From: a sulfur-oxidizing endosymbiont of Gigantopelta aegis
GTDB lineage: Bacteria > Pseudomonadota > Gammaproteobacteria > GRL18
DNA length: 35,203 nucleotides
Reading direction: 5' to 3'
Assembly: GCF_016097415.1 (NCBI RefSeq)
Contig: NZ_JAEHGE010000005.1
Location: 1 to 35,203, forward strand
In this document: positions 22,829 through 30,248 of the stretch, one piece after another
Layout: each line of letters starts with the position of its first letter
Position numbering within the stretch: the stretch's first letter is position 1
The notes under the pieces: model-generated
Database searches by the model: none
Seen by the model: the letters and a program-made list of their open reading frames with translations, nothing else
Told to the model about the DNA's origin: nothing
Made by a program: the position numbers and the translations under genes

Positions 22829-23556
22829 TGGGGTGCTTCCTGATCGTTCCTGTATGAAATAACTTGAAACCCAAGCGGGTTAATTGTTCTGTCTTTAACC
22901 TGCATAGGTGTTGAGCGATAGACGTATGTGATTGTCGCCGCCCAGTGAGTCAACGGGCTAAATTCACCTTTCTTTTTGACCTGTTTTGTATATCTGACTA
23001 ATGCGGTTATTTGCTTTTCATCCTTTACCTTTTCGGTTCGGATGAAGCTGATTTGTGGGGTTCCAATGATGACTTCCGCCAGTTCACCGTACACTGTTAC
23101 CGGTGCATTAGGATTTTTGGCTGGATCGCTGTATTCATCGTATGCAAACTGAACTTCTGGCGATGAAAGTAAGGCTGTTACATTTCTATCATAATCTCTT
23201 GTATTCCAATGATAGCCTTCACGATGCCGGACATATTTGGCCAAGAAATATTTATCGAGTAATTCCTGTGCTTCTTCTTTAATCTGTCCATCTGTTTCAG
23301 CTATCGTTGAGATAACATCAATATAGCCCGTATTGTTATCAACCCTGACAACAAATGGTTCAATCGATTTTAAAGGGGCGAGAAAAGCAACAGCAACAAC
23401 CGCTAAAACCGCTATAGTTGATGCGCCAATAGCTACCCACCAAGCCCGTTTTTCAGACTTCCTTAAATTTTGTGTGATGGAGGTATCCCATTCGGCCACC
23501 TCATCAAAATATGATTTTTTGATTTCCTTTGATTTGTCCTGTTTATCGTTGCTCAT
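22825..23556 (-). CDS. virB8: VirB8-family assembly protein
   Basis: A 243-residue protein with a short cytoplasmic part, one transmembrane segment (about 39-61, WWVAIGASTIAVLAVVAVAF) and a periplasmic NTF2-like domain (VRVDNNTGYIDV, ...SFIRTEKV...HWAATITYVY...INPLGFQVISYR). It nucleates the inner-membrane complex. Its start lies inside the end of the virB7 gene. Confidence 0.94.
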   Translation of the reverse strand: MSNDKQDKSKEIKKSYFDEVAEWDTSITQNLRKSEKRAWWVAIGASTIAVLAVVAVAFLAPLKSIEPFVVRVDNNTGYIDVISTIAETDGQIKEEAQELLDKYFLAKYVRHREGYHWNTRDYDRNVTALLSSPEVQFAYDEYSDPAKNPNAPVTVYGELAEVIIGTPQISFIRTEKVKDEKQITALVRYTKQVKKKGEFSPLTHWAATITYVYRSTPMQVKDRTINPLGFQVISYRNDQEAPQ

Positions 23557-23689
23557 GAAGTTCCACCATTCCTTTATTTACAGGTCTTAATTGATCGTCA
23601 ATGTCAGTGCAATGAACGGGTTTAGGGGTTGCGCACCCAACCATTGAAACCAGTAAAAGGGTTACTAAAAAAGGTTTTAAAAAAACCAT
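23543..23689 (-). CDS. virB7: VirB7-like lipoprotein
   Basis: A 48-residue lipoprotein that is easily missed because of its size. It starts at ATG 23689 behind AGGAG, with signal sequence MVFLKPFLVTLLLVSMVGCA and lipobox VGC (cysteine at residue 19). The mature part (CATPKPVHCTDIDDQLRPVN) has the second cysteine and the LxPVN ending known from VirB7/TrwH-type proteins. Position between virB6 and virB8 and the 14-base overlap with virB8 agree. It anchors VirB9 at the outer membrane. It is the first gene behind the promoter at 23712. Confidence 0.88.
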   Translation of the reverse strand: MVFLKPFLVTLLLVSMVGCATPKPVHCTDIDDQLRPVNKGMVELHEQR

Positions 23690-23711
23690 ATTTCACTCCT
23701 GTAAAATTATC

Positions 23712-23741
23712 ATTATATAGTATTTTGATATTTATAGACAA
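23712..23741 (-). promoter_or_regulatory. Promoter for the virB7-virD4 half of the transfer operon
   Basis: On the minus strand TTGTCT (23741-23736) and a perfect TATAAT (23717-23712) are 18 bp apart. The virB7 start codon is 23 bases further on, with AGGAG between. It follows directly on a terminator, so the downstream transfer genes can be expressed separately from virB1-virB6. Confidence 0.7.
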
Positions 23742-23765
23742 AAAAAACCTGCATCAAGCAGGTTT
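23738..23765 (-). terminator. Terminator between virB6 and virB7
   Basis: On the minus strand AAACCTGC-TTGAT-GCAGGTTT is followed by a run of T. It lies about 30 bases past the virB6 stop and overlaps the -35 region of the next promoter. Confidence 0.85.
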
Positions 23766-23794
23766 ATAGGCCGGATATTAACCAGCCTTCTCAT

Positions 23795-24820
23795 TCAATT
23801 CCCAGATATTCTGTTTGGCCTAAATTTTCGATAAGCAGCCGCACTCAATCTATTACTATCTCTGAATCTGTTTTCCGCCGCTGGAATTTTGTTTTTTAAG
23901 TTTTCAATATGAGCCGGTGTTCTATCAATATGGTTTAAACCTTTGCCAACTGCTCGTGCACCGCTACTAAATAATTTTTTGCCAGTTCTAACATTGCTTG
24001 TGAATCGACTCATCATTCCCGAAATGGATAGGCCAAACCCGGCCCCTAATGAAGCGGCTAGACTTGGTATTTGTTGAATAAAATAAATTAACATCGAGTA
24101 AATAATGAACACTCCAAAAGCATCTGCTGTTGAAGGATTTAATCTGCTGGATATATAGTTATTTCCTATCGTCGTAAATATAGAGCCGATTCCAGCGACA
24201 AGAATTAAGGTGAAACTTTGATTCATTAAAACACCAATCCATGAATCGAAAAAGCGTTGCGTAGATTGAAATAAAGTAGCAATGATAAAGATTGGCCCAA
24301 TAGCTAAAAGAAGTGTTATCGCTACTTTAGATAACATCAATAAAGCACCCAATAGAACGACCATGAAACCACCAAAACCCCAGATTATTAACGCAATTAT
24401 TAGCGGACTAAATTTTGTCATGCCTCCTCTATCCCACGATGATTTACCTGCGGAATAGATAGAATTCATTATATTGTCTAATAATCCATATATATTACTT
24501 GTAGGGTTTCCAGAAATGGTTGATGCTATTTGTTCTGGCATTCCTTGTAAGAATGGCACAATAATTTCATTGTATTGTGCTGTTTTTAGTCCCAGTGTAA
24601 TAATAAATGCTACTTTCAGAATTTTAAAGAAACTATCCTGCAATAGTCCTTCAATTCTACCCATCATGGCCATGTAGCCCCAAATTGTTATCCAAATAAT
24701 CATCATGCTAGTGAAGATGGGGGTTAAAGTAGTAATCAAATTATCACTAGCATTAACAATATAATTGGCTAGTGCCTCATCAACATTAGTAAACGTATCT
24801 TGAAAAAAGGTTAAGGCCAT
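23795..24820 (-). CDS. virB6: VirB6-family inner-membrane protein
   Basis: A 341-residue polytopic membrane protein with about five to six hydrophobic segments (LTPIFTSMMIIWITIWGYMAMM; ILKVAFIITLGL; LIIALIIWGFGGFMVVLLGALLML; VAITLLLAIGPIFIIATLF; FTLILVAGIGSIF; VFIIYSMLIYFI). Length and position after virB5 and the Eex-like gene fit VirB6/TrbL-type proteins, which form the inner-membrane passage. The basic C-terminal tail is cytoplasmic or periplasmic. It is followed by a terminator. Confidence 0.9.
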   Translation of the reverse strand: MALTFFQDTFTNVDEALANYIVNASDNLITTLTPIFTSMMIIWITIWGYMAMMGRIEGLLQDSFFKILKVAFIITLGLKTAQYNEIIVPFLQGMPEQIASTISGNPTSNIYGLLDNIMNSIYSAGKSSWDRGGMTKFSPLIIALIIWGFGGFMVVLLGALLMLSKVAITLLLAIGPIFIIATLFQSTQRFFDSWIGVLMNQSFTLILVAGIGSIFTTIGNNYISSRLNPSTADAFGVFIIYSMLIYFIQQIPSLAASLGAGFGLSISGMMSRFTSNVRTGKKLFSSGARAVGKGLNHIDRTPAHIENLKNKIPAAENRFRDSNRLSAAAYRKFRPNRISGN

Positions 24821-24826
24821 TTTTTG

Positions 24827-25036
24827 TTATCTTATATGGTAAGCACGAGTAGCGTTTTTGCAATTTGGAGTTTTTTCCAGTTCACCTGGATCATTTTGAC
24901 ATTGATCTAGAGTTTTGAATAATACATCTTCATGTTTTAAGAACCAGTCAACAGTACGGGTTTCTTCTTTTTTTTCTTCTTCAAAACATCCAGCTAATGA
25001 TGTTGAGATTGCTAATATTAAAATTATTTTCTTCAT
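24827..25036 (-). CDS. EexN-like entry-exclusion lipoprotein
   Basis: A 69-residue lipoprotein with signal MKKIILILAISTSLAGC (lipobox LAGC). The mature part (TVDWFLKHEDVLFKTLDQCQNDPGELEKTPNCKNATRA) has the W, two-cysteine and NA pattern of the EexN family found between virB5 and virB6 in this class of plasmids. Such proteins stop the host cell from receiving a second copy of the same plasmid. Confidence 0.82.
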   Translation of the reverse strand: MKKIILILAISTSLAGCFEEEKKEETRTVDWFLKHEDVLFKTLDQCQNDPGELEKTPNCKNATRAYHIR

Positions 25037-25040
25037 TTTA

Positions 25041-25691
25041 TCACCAGTTTATATCGTCAGCTTCACCTGAATATTGTAAATGTAGTTGCTGCTCTTTTCT
25101 TTCCAAAATTGCTTGATTCGCTTCATTTTGCGCTCTAAGCGCGGCTATTTTTATTAACTCATTTTGAAGCATCGCGTTTTCAGCACCGATCCGCGCTTGT
25201 AAATCAAGAACGTCTTTTTGATCTGGAACAGCATTAACTTTATTCACCAGTCGCATAATTTCATTAAACCGGGTTTGCGCCTGCTGTAGTGTTTTTCCAG
25301 TTTGACCCAAATATTGAGCTGACAGATTATTTGCCGCATTATAAAGGGCGGCAGTCGCACCATTTATCCCTAGGTTTTGTGCTGTTTGCAAGCCATTGTT
25401 TTGCAAAATACTGTTTGTATTTACAGCCATATTAGGATCATAAACGCTATTTAAAACACTACCCATGCCGCGCGATCCACTCATGCTTTGTAATGTATTA
25501 TTGGCTGTTTGAAGTTGTGATTGTGCTGTTTGAACCTGTTGCGCCAACCTTGCCAATTGTTGAACCATGTTGGCCACTTGAATAATCTGCTGGGCAAGGT
25601 TTGTCGCATCAATGACAGGTATTCCCGCCTGACTCTGGGTTGAACCAAAGCCAAACAGGATGAATGCAATTAACCTGATTTTCTTTTTCAT
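25041..25691 (-). CDS. virB5: VirB5-family pilus-tip protein
   Basis: A 216-residue exported protein with signal MKKKIRLIAFILFGFGSTQSQAG. The mature part is helical and rich in glutamine and asparagine (LAQQIIQVANMVQQLARLAQQVQTAQSQLQ), as in VirB5/TraC. An upstream in-frame ATG exists at 25724, but 25691 is chosen: it overlaps the virB4 stop (ATGA), has AGGAG in front, and begins the signal peptide. VirB5 caps the pilus and aids recipient contact. Confidence 0.9.
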   Translation of the reverse strand: MKKKIRLIAFILFGFGSTQSQAGIPVIDATNLAQQIIQVANMVQQLARLAQQVQTAQSQLQTANNTLQSMSGSRGMGSVLNSVYDPNMAVNTNSILQNNGLQTAQNLGINGATAALYNAANNLSAQYLGQTGKTLQQAQTRFNEIMRLVNKVNAVPDQKDVLDLQARIGAENAMLQNELIKIAALRAQNEANQAILERKEQQLHLQYSGEADDINW

Positions 25692-28123
25692 TTTTTTCTC
25701 CTTTCGTGAAAGATTGGAACCCATTTATCTGGATTGCTCCCGACTTCTTCAATTATTTCAGAAACCAACAAAACATTATCAGTTGTTCCTGAAATGATTG
25801 CCAGTTCGTCATCAAACCCTTTCAGATTTAATTCTGCAACTACACTTTCATGACCTTTCTTAATTAAGAATTTTCTTGAGTTAGGCAACAGTTCGCGCTT
25901 GATTAACTCAAATTCACGTTCTGTTAAATGAAAACCGTTAATATAATCTTCCTCTCTGGCTTTTGGATTTGGCATGAATATAAACGTGGCACACTGTTCA
26001 ATCAAAGCCGGTGCTATTTTTGACTTCAATACATCGGATGCTGATTGAGTGCCGTAAACCATGATACCGTTTTGCTTCCGAATCACTTTTTGCTTATTCA
26101 ATGCAAAATCTTCAAAGTATTCATCAAGCAATAGTTTCCAAAACTCATCCAAGAAAATTTGTAATGGTTCGCCATTGACCAGTTCATTAACACGATGAAA
26201 CAGGTACATGATGACCGGGGTTCTGATCTCGTCATTATCGATAAAATCCGTTACATCGAAACCAAAATTTTTATTGCCGGAAAACGATAATTCATCTATT
26301 TCATTATCAAACACCCATGCCAGAGTGCCTTCATAACACCATTTCTGGAGGCGTTCATACGGACTTGTTTCTGATACAGGGTCAAGAAATTCCAGAATTG
26401 CTCTTAATCGTCTGGATTCCTTTGATAGCTTCATTACGCCATTGACCGCATTTTCTATTTCTCTTTCTTCTTTGGTTGATAATGTTCCACCGCACAATTT
26501 TTTAACCAAGCTCACCAAGAAGTTTAAATTGTCCGCCGTTGGATCGATCTGAAAAGGGTTAAATCCGGTTTTTTTGCCGGTCAGCAATGGCAAGTAAACG
26601 CCTCCTTTAGCCCTGATAAAAATTTCCAGTCCCCGATCCTTGTCAAAAACAACTTGTGTCGGGTCAAACTTTTGACTTTGTGACATTAAAAAGCCCTGTA
26701 CAACTGTTTTACCAGTCCCCGATGGGCCGATAATCAACGTATTACCCAAAGCTTTTTGACCGCTTTTGTTTTCCTGTTCTTCATCCTCGATACCTTCCCG
26801 CTTGATTGCTCGCTTATAACTGTCCAAAGGTTCATGGAAGTTAAAAAAGTAAGGAGCGCCGGATGATGTTTTAAACGAGGTTACTGCTGGCCCCCATTGA
26901 TTCCCGTCAATTTCGCCAATCGGGTAATTATGAAACGATGAAAACCCTGCAAAATTACGCGAACTGATTAACGCCGGTCTTGGTCGATATTGTGTATTCC
27001 CCGGCAGTTGTGACCAGAAAGCCGCCGATAACGATAAATCCTCTCTTGCAACAACCAACCCGCTATCAGCTAATTCCGCCTGTGCCGCCGACAAGTTTTT
27101 TCGTAATTGCTCTGTCGTGTCTGCATAAACAGAAAGGTTCAGGTGGTGGTGTCCAAAAACAATCCTACCGGACACCACATCATCTAAAGCATCACTGATA
27201 GCCGCAATTTGAGATTCAGCCAAGTCTCCGTCTTGGATCATTGTGCGTTGCTGTCTTTGTAATGTCTTGACAGCAACCGGGCGAGAAATAAACCCGAATG
27301 ATTGAGTAAGCACAAACTGAAACGGTGCCGATAATAATGAATTTATCAATCCGGCATCTGTTTCTTCCGGGTATTCCAGAATGCCTAATGTTGCCCCAAA
27401 TTTACGATCTGCAACGGAACGGATTTCAAAGGCTTCCATACCAAAGAAAACCCGTGATCGTGCTAAAACTTCATTGACGGGCTTTCTTTGCAAATATCGA
27501 GGTGTCCAGTAACCATTTATCAGGTAATCAAGAAATTCGAGTGGTTCAGAACACAGCCTATTGTTGCGTTCATAAATTTCCAGCATTCTTGGTCTGTAAA
27601 CAGCTAACGCGCTTTGAACATAGCTGGTTATATCATCGAAGTCCTGTAAATGTTCTTTTTGCTGTTCTTTCAGGTTTTCAATATTTGTTTCAAATTTTGA
27701 AAACAGCCCAACAACCCGGCTATTTTCAGGGCGAAAGACAATAGAGAGATACAACTCATTCACAAATGTTTTTGTTTTCTGAATTGATCCCCTGTATTTG
27801 TCGTTCAGTTTTCTATCAAATGGATGATTAAACAATCCTTTCGGATACTGCTTGATCTCACGCCTGACGGTATTTGTCCAAAGACACAGGTTCGGGCTGG
27901 CGATGTTTTTCAGCAAACTGTTAAGCTGTTCTTTCCAGTTTTCTATATCATCAATGCTGGCCGCTTCATGGGCAACCCCTTCCAACTTGATAATCCTGAC
28001 AAAATCCCCGGACTGGCATTTGATAGTGTAATCATCAATTTGCGCGCGATATGGAATAAACTCAGATGCCGGGTTTTCCGGCCTAAGCGCATCTTTGTCT
28101 ATTCCTTCAATAACGGCACTCAT
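25688..28123 (-). CDS. virB4: VirB4-family secretion ATPase
   Basis: An 811-residue ATPase. The N-terminal half matches VirB4 (EFIPYRAQIDDYTIKCQSGDFVRIIKLEG). The Walker A motif is LIIGPSGTGKTVVQGFLM (about 461-478) and the Walker B region is LQIFLDEFWKLL. It is the largest motor of the channel and is needed for pilus growth. Length and order agree with the family. It is coupled to virB3 (TAATG) and virB5 (ATGA). Confidence 0.96.
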   Translation of the reverse strand: MSAVIEGIDKDALRPENPASEFIPYRAQIDDYTIKCQSGDFVRIIKLEGVAHEAASIDDIENWKEQLNSLLKNIASPNLCLWTNTVRREIKQYPKGLFNHPFDRKLNDKYRGSIQKTKTFVNELYLSIVFRPENSRVVGLFSKFETNIENLKEQQKEHLQDFDDITSYVQSALAVYRPRMLEIYERNNRLCSEPLEFLDYLINGYWTPRYLQRKPVNEVLARSRVFFGMEAFEIRSVADRKFGATLGILEYPEETDAGLINSLLSAPFQFVLTQSFGFISRPVAVKTLQRQQRTMIQDGDLAESQIAAISDALDDVVSGRIVFGHHHLNLSVYADTTEQLRKNLSAAQAELADSGLVVAREDLSLSAAFWSQLPGNTQYRPRPALISSRNFAGFSSFHNYPIGEIDGNQWGPAVTSFKTSSGAPYFFNFHEPLDSYKRAIKREGIEDEEQENKSGQKALGNTLIIGPSGTGKTVVQGFLMSQSQKFDPTQVVFDKDRGLEIFIRAKGGVYLPLLTGKKTGFNPFQIDPTADNLNFLVSLVKKLCGGTLSTKEEREIENAVNGVMKLSKESRRLRAILEFLDPVSETSPYERLQKWCYEGTLAWVFDNEIDELSFSGNKNFGFDVTDFIDNDEIRTPVIMYLFHRVNELVNGEPLQIFLDEFWKLLLDEYFEDFALNKQKVIRKQNGIMVYGTQSASDVLKSKIAPALIEQCATFIFMPNPKAREEDYINGFHLTEREFELIKRELLPNSRKFLIKKGHESVVAELNLKGFDDELAIISGTTDNVLLVSEIIEEVGSNPDKWVPIFHERRKK

Positions 28124-28419
28124 TATTTTTTTCTCGTCGGTTTGAAAATTGCGGCTGATGAAGCCATAAATCGCGTTCTAACAAATGTTGACCGCCATCT
28201 TGTCAAAGTGGCCATATAAAGCAGTCTAAACCTGTTCGGATCTTTATAAGTGATTAAATAAACAACGATATAGGCCACTGGAAATGCCATCAGTGACCAT
28301 AAACTTTTAACCCCTACAAAGATTATCGATGACACCATCACCATTACCTTGAACGCATCAGCCGGTATTCCCATAATTAGAGTTGGTCTGGTCAAACCCG
28401 CAAATAATGGATCACTCAT
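28123..28419 (-). CDS. virB3: VirB3-family membrane protein
   Basis: A 98-residue protein with the typical opening DPLFAGLTRPTLIMGIP, two hydrophobic segments (about 24-42 and 43-58) and the VirB3 segment YKDPNRFRLLY. It works with VirB4 in pilus assembly. It ends in TAATG shared with virB4. Confidence 0.93.
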   Translation of the reverse strand: MSDPLFAGLTRPTLIMGIPADAFKVMVMVSSIIFVGVKSLWSLMAFPVAYIVVYLITYKDPNRFRLLYMATLTRWRSTFVRTRFMASSAAIFKPTRKK

Positions 28420-28432
28420 ATCTTGTTCCTTG

Positions 28433-28738
28433 TTAGATGCTACCAGTGATTAGCGCAACGATTCGCGCTCCGCCGAATACCAGCACAATTCCGATAATAA
28501 ACCTGAGAACAATATCTGCTGCAAGGCGGCCAGCAAATGCCATATAGCCCAATACCGTAATCGCTAAAATAGCGACACTGGTGGCCAGTGTGGAATTTAA
28601 TAGATTCATTAACCAGTTGACACCGTTCAGGATCGGGTTTCCGCCTGTACCAGCAAAGGCAAGCTCTGGCAATAAGGTTCCGGCCATAACTACTGCTAAT
28701 AGTGCTAATTTACGACCTTGGTTTTCTCTTTTTTTCAT
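28433..28738 (-). CDS. virB2: VirB2-family major pilin
   Basis: A 101-residue pro-pilin. The start is set at 28738 (MKKRENQGRK), giving a signal peptide that would be cut after ELAFA. The mature approximately 70 residues contain two hydrophobic helices (LATSVAILAITVLGYMAFAG; IVLRFIIGIVLVFGGARIVALI) with a short basic loop between, the VirB2 pattern. The longer in-frame opening from 28819 would lie inside the upstream gene and put a charged segment before the signal. Likely substrate of the TraX protein. Confidence 0.92.
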   Translation of the reverse strand: MKKRENQGRKLALLAVVMAGTLLPELAFAGTGGNPILNGVNWLMNLLNSTLATSVAILAITVLGYMAFAGRLAADIVLRFIIGIVLVFGGARIVALITGSI

Positions 28739-28997
28739 AATGTATTTCCTTTTTAAGAAGGATTTTAATGACTTTAATGTAGTTGCAATGTGTTCTAAGG
28801 TGCTTGATAAGCCTATCAAGACTTACCCAAGTTCGTATTTCACCGCGCTGAGTTTGCACATAATATTCTGTCTCAGAATCCTTTAGTTGAACATAAATAG
28901 AATAATGGCCGTTTGTCAGTTGCTTAATCTGTAAACAGTCAATTATTTGTGTTTGTGAAAAATAAACTAACTCCTTCTCAGAAATTGGTCTTTTCAT
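28710..28997 (-). CDS. Small putative regulator upstream of virB2
   Basis: A 95-residue basic protein (MKRPISEKELVYFSQTQIIDCLQIKQLTNGHYSIYVQLKDS...EIRTWVSLDRLIKHLRTHC). It overlaps virB2 by 29 bases. The layout, with a beta-rich middle and the RTWVSLDRLIKHLR ending, resembles short plasmid proteins annotated as ParC-like or of unknown function; I cannot confirm the family. A 7-bp-arm dyad (29000-29027) sits directly in front of the start codon, which suggests autoregulation of the virB2-virB6 genes. Confidence 0.65.
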   Translation of the reverse strand: MKRPISEKELVYFSQTQIIDCLQIKQLTNGHYSIYVQLKDSETEYYVQTQRGEIRTWVSLDRLIKHLRTHCNYIKVIKILLKKEIHYEKKRKPRS

Positions 28998-28999
28998 AC

Positions 29000-29027
29000 T
29001 ACCTCACAGTTTTTATCTGATGAGGTA
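29000..29027 (-). promoter_or_regulatory. Operator-like dyad in front of the virB2 operon
   Basis: TACCTCA (29000-29006) and TGAGGTA (29021-29027) form a perfect 7-bp inverted repeat two bases upstream of the start codon of the gene at 28997. The right half extends to CTGATGAGGTA; a related string TGATGAGGTG occurs at 29811-29820 upstream of the virB1-like gene. Confidence 0.5.
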
Positions 29028-29122
29028 TTGTACGATATAGACTACAAAAAGCAGATCCAAATATCATTATTACATATTTTGATTTAATCTTATTATTTTT
29101 CATTCCATCTGTAAAGCGTTTT

Positions 29123-29746
29123 TTAAAAAATCATCCAACCTTGTTTTTCCTGAGCTTTCCGGTATATATCCCATGACGGAATCACAGCGGTTTTTGCCTT
29201 ATCATTATTGATAGAATGATAAAATTCATGATCCTTAATGACTTTAGAGGGTTTGCTGTTTCCGAATCGTGTCAATCCGGGGCTGACTTTGCCTTGCTGT
29301 TCTCTACTCGCAACAACCAACGGATTTTGAAAATACAAACTACCTTTTGTCGGGTCTTGCAAGTCACCGCTTTGAATGAGTTGCAAGATTGTTTTGATTT
29401 CTTTTTTATGCGAACTTGATGGTTCTGGCAAGTTCTTCCAGCCTTTTGATTTTGTTGCTGGTTCAAACTGATTTTTGGCATTGATTATTTGCTCTATTGA
29501 ATCGCCAAAATTTTTACTAATTAGGCGATTAAGGATAACAAACGTGACCGCCGTGATTCCAACGCTTCCTTGATTGCCTGCTTCTGCATAGGTTATTTTG
29601 CTAATTGCATCCATTTGTTCGTCAGAAATTTCAATATTCGTCAGTTGTGTTTGGTATGTTGAAAAGGTTTCGTGGCAGTTGTTGTCGAAAAATTCTTGCG
29701 TATTAGAAAGCGCATAGCACATGGCTAACGCGGCAAATAATTCCAT
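29123..29746 (-). CDS. virB1: Cell-wall hydrolase (SleB/CwlJ-like), VirB1-type role
   Basis: A 207-residue protein with a weak N-terminal hydrophobic stretch (MELFAALAMCYALS) that may export it. The core ISKITYAEAGNQGSVGITAVTFVILNRL (about 50-77), NQFEPATKSKGW and SLYFQNP match the Hydrolase_2 (SleB/CwlJ) peptidoglycan hydrolases, with the glutamate in YAEAG as the likely catalytic residue. VirB1 proteins of Ti plasmids are lytic transglycosylases of another family; this gene takes the same place at the head of the cluster, so the symbol marks role, not homology. Confidence 0.8.
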   Translation of the reverse strand: MELFAALAMCYALSNTQEFFDNNCHETFSTYQTQLTNIEISDEQMDAISKITYAEAGNQGSVGITAVTFVILNRLISKNFGDSIEQIINAKNQFEPATKSKGWKNLPEPSSSHKKEIKTILQLIQSGDLQDPTKGSLYFQNPLVVASREQQGKVSPGLTRFGNSKPSKVIKDHEFYHSINNDKAKTAVIPSWDIYRKAQEKQGWMIF

Positions 29747-29782
29747 ATTTAACCCTTTTTAAAATTCATGTGAATATGATGG

Positions 29783-29809
29783 AAAATCAATATATATCAT
29801 ATTGATTTT
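29783..29809 (-). promoter_or_regulatory. Perfect 11-bp dyad upstream of the virB1-like gene
   Basis: AAAATCAATAT (29783-29793) and ATATTGATTTT (29799-29809) are perfect inverted repeats five bases apart, 37 bases in front of the start codon at 29746. The size and position fit a repressor or activator site controlling entry into the transfer operon. No clear sigma-70 boxes could be fixed around it. Confidence 0.55.
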
Positions 29810-29902
29810 TTGATGAGGTGTCTAATTAGAGTATGCGGATCATATTTGAATCAATGACCAAAAGGACAAACAAAAGCGATCAATGCGGCCATTGACAATG
29901 TA

Positions 29903-29959
29903 ATCATCCTTGCTTAAATACCTTGGGGTGAATGCGAAGCAGAGGGGCAAAGCCCCTTT
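29903..29959. repeat. Dispersed plasmid repeat, copy C
   Basis: ATCATCCTTGCTTAAATACC, TTGGGGTGAATGCGAAGCAG and AGGGGCAAAGCCCCTTTG repeat copy A (4388) with only one or two changes. Its plus-strand hairpin has a T-rich run after it (CTCTATTTTTC). Here no plus-strand gene precedes it; it lies past the stop of the minus-strand gene at 29963. It lacks the palindrome that follows copies A and B. Confidence 0.8.
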
Positions 29960-29962
29960 GCT

Positions 29963-30133
29963 CTATTTTTCTTTTAATTTGCTTCTTTGATATTTATCTT
30001 TTTGTTTGCATTTATTTGAACAGAATTTTGCCCTTTTCAGGCCCAAAAATTCTTCTCTACAAACAACACATTTTTTTAGCTCTTTTTTTCTCATCGAGGC
30101 TAAAGTTGCCCCGGCTGTTATTTTTTCTGTCAT
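29963..30133 (-). CDS. Small zinc-finger protein
   Basis: A 56-residue basic protein (start at 30133; an alternative ATG at 30157 adds eight residues). The motif CVVCREEFLG...AKFCSNKCKQK gives a CxxC...CxxxC zinc-binding site like those of small MYM-type or YHS-like nucleic-acid-binding fingers. ATG 30133 overlaps the stop of a 17-residue leader frame (ATGA), suggesting coupling. It is transcribed from promoter copy 2 (30220-30248). Confidence 0.65.
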   Translation of the reverse strand: MTEKITAGATLASMRKKELKKCVVCREEFLGLKRAKFCSNKCKQKDKYQRSKLKEK

Positions 30134-30183
30134 TGGATTTTTGATAAATCTTCCCATTTGCCGCCATTTTCCATAATTTTCAT
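30130..30183 (-). CDS. 17-residue leader peptide ahead of the zinc-finger gene
   Basis: ATG 30183 lies behind CCCGGAGATC, a good ribosome site. The frame reads MKIMENGGKWEDLSKIQ and stops at a TGA that overlaps the ATG at 30133. It has no recognisable function; it may simply deliver ribosomes to the next gene. It is supported only by the ribosome site and the ATGA overlap. Confidence 0.4.
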   Translation of the reverse strand: MKIMENGGKWEDLSKIQ

Positions 30184-30219
30184 GGTTATGATCTCCGGGT
30201 GTGTTTTAAAATTGGATTT

Positions 30220-30248
30220 ATTTTAACACTTTTACGCTTAGGTGTTAA
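30220..30248 (-). promoter_or_regulatory. Promoter with operator-like spacer, copy 2 of 3
   Basis: On the minus strand -35 TTAACA (30248-30243) and -10 TAAAAT (30225-30220) are 17 bp apart. The spacer right half AAGTGT is shared with copies 1 and 3, but the palindrome is more diverged. The sequence downstream (AACACACCCGGAG) matches the leader of copy 3. It overlaps the end of the recombinase gene. Confidence 0.7.

Noticed and set aside
30037-30052. A 16-base match (TGCCCTTTTCAGGCC-like) between the zinc-finger gene and the iteron spacer
   Set aside because: A single match of this length is near what is expected by chance in 35 kb, and here it lies within a coding sequence.
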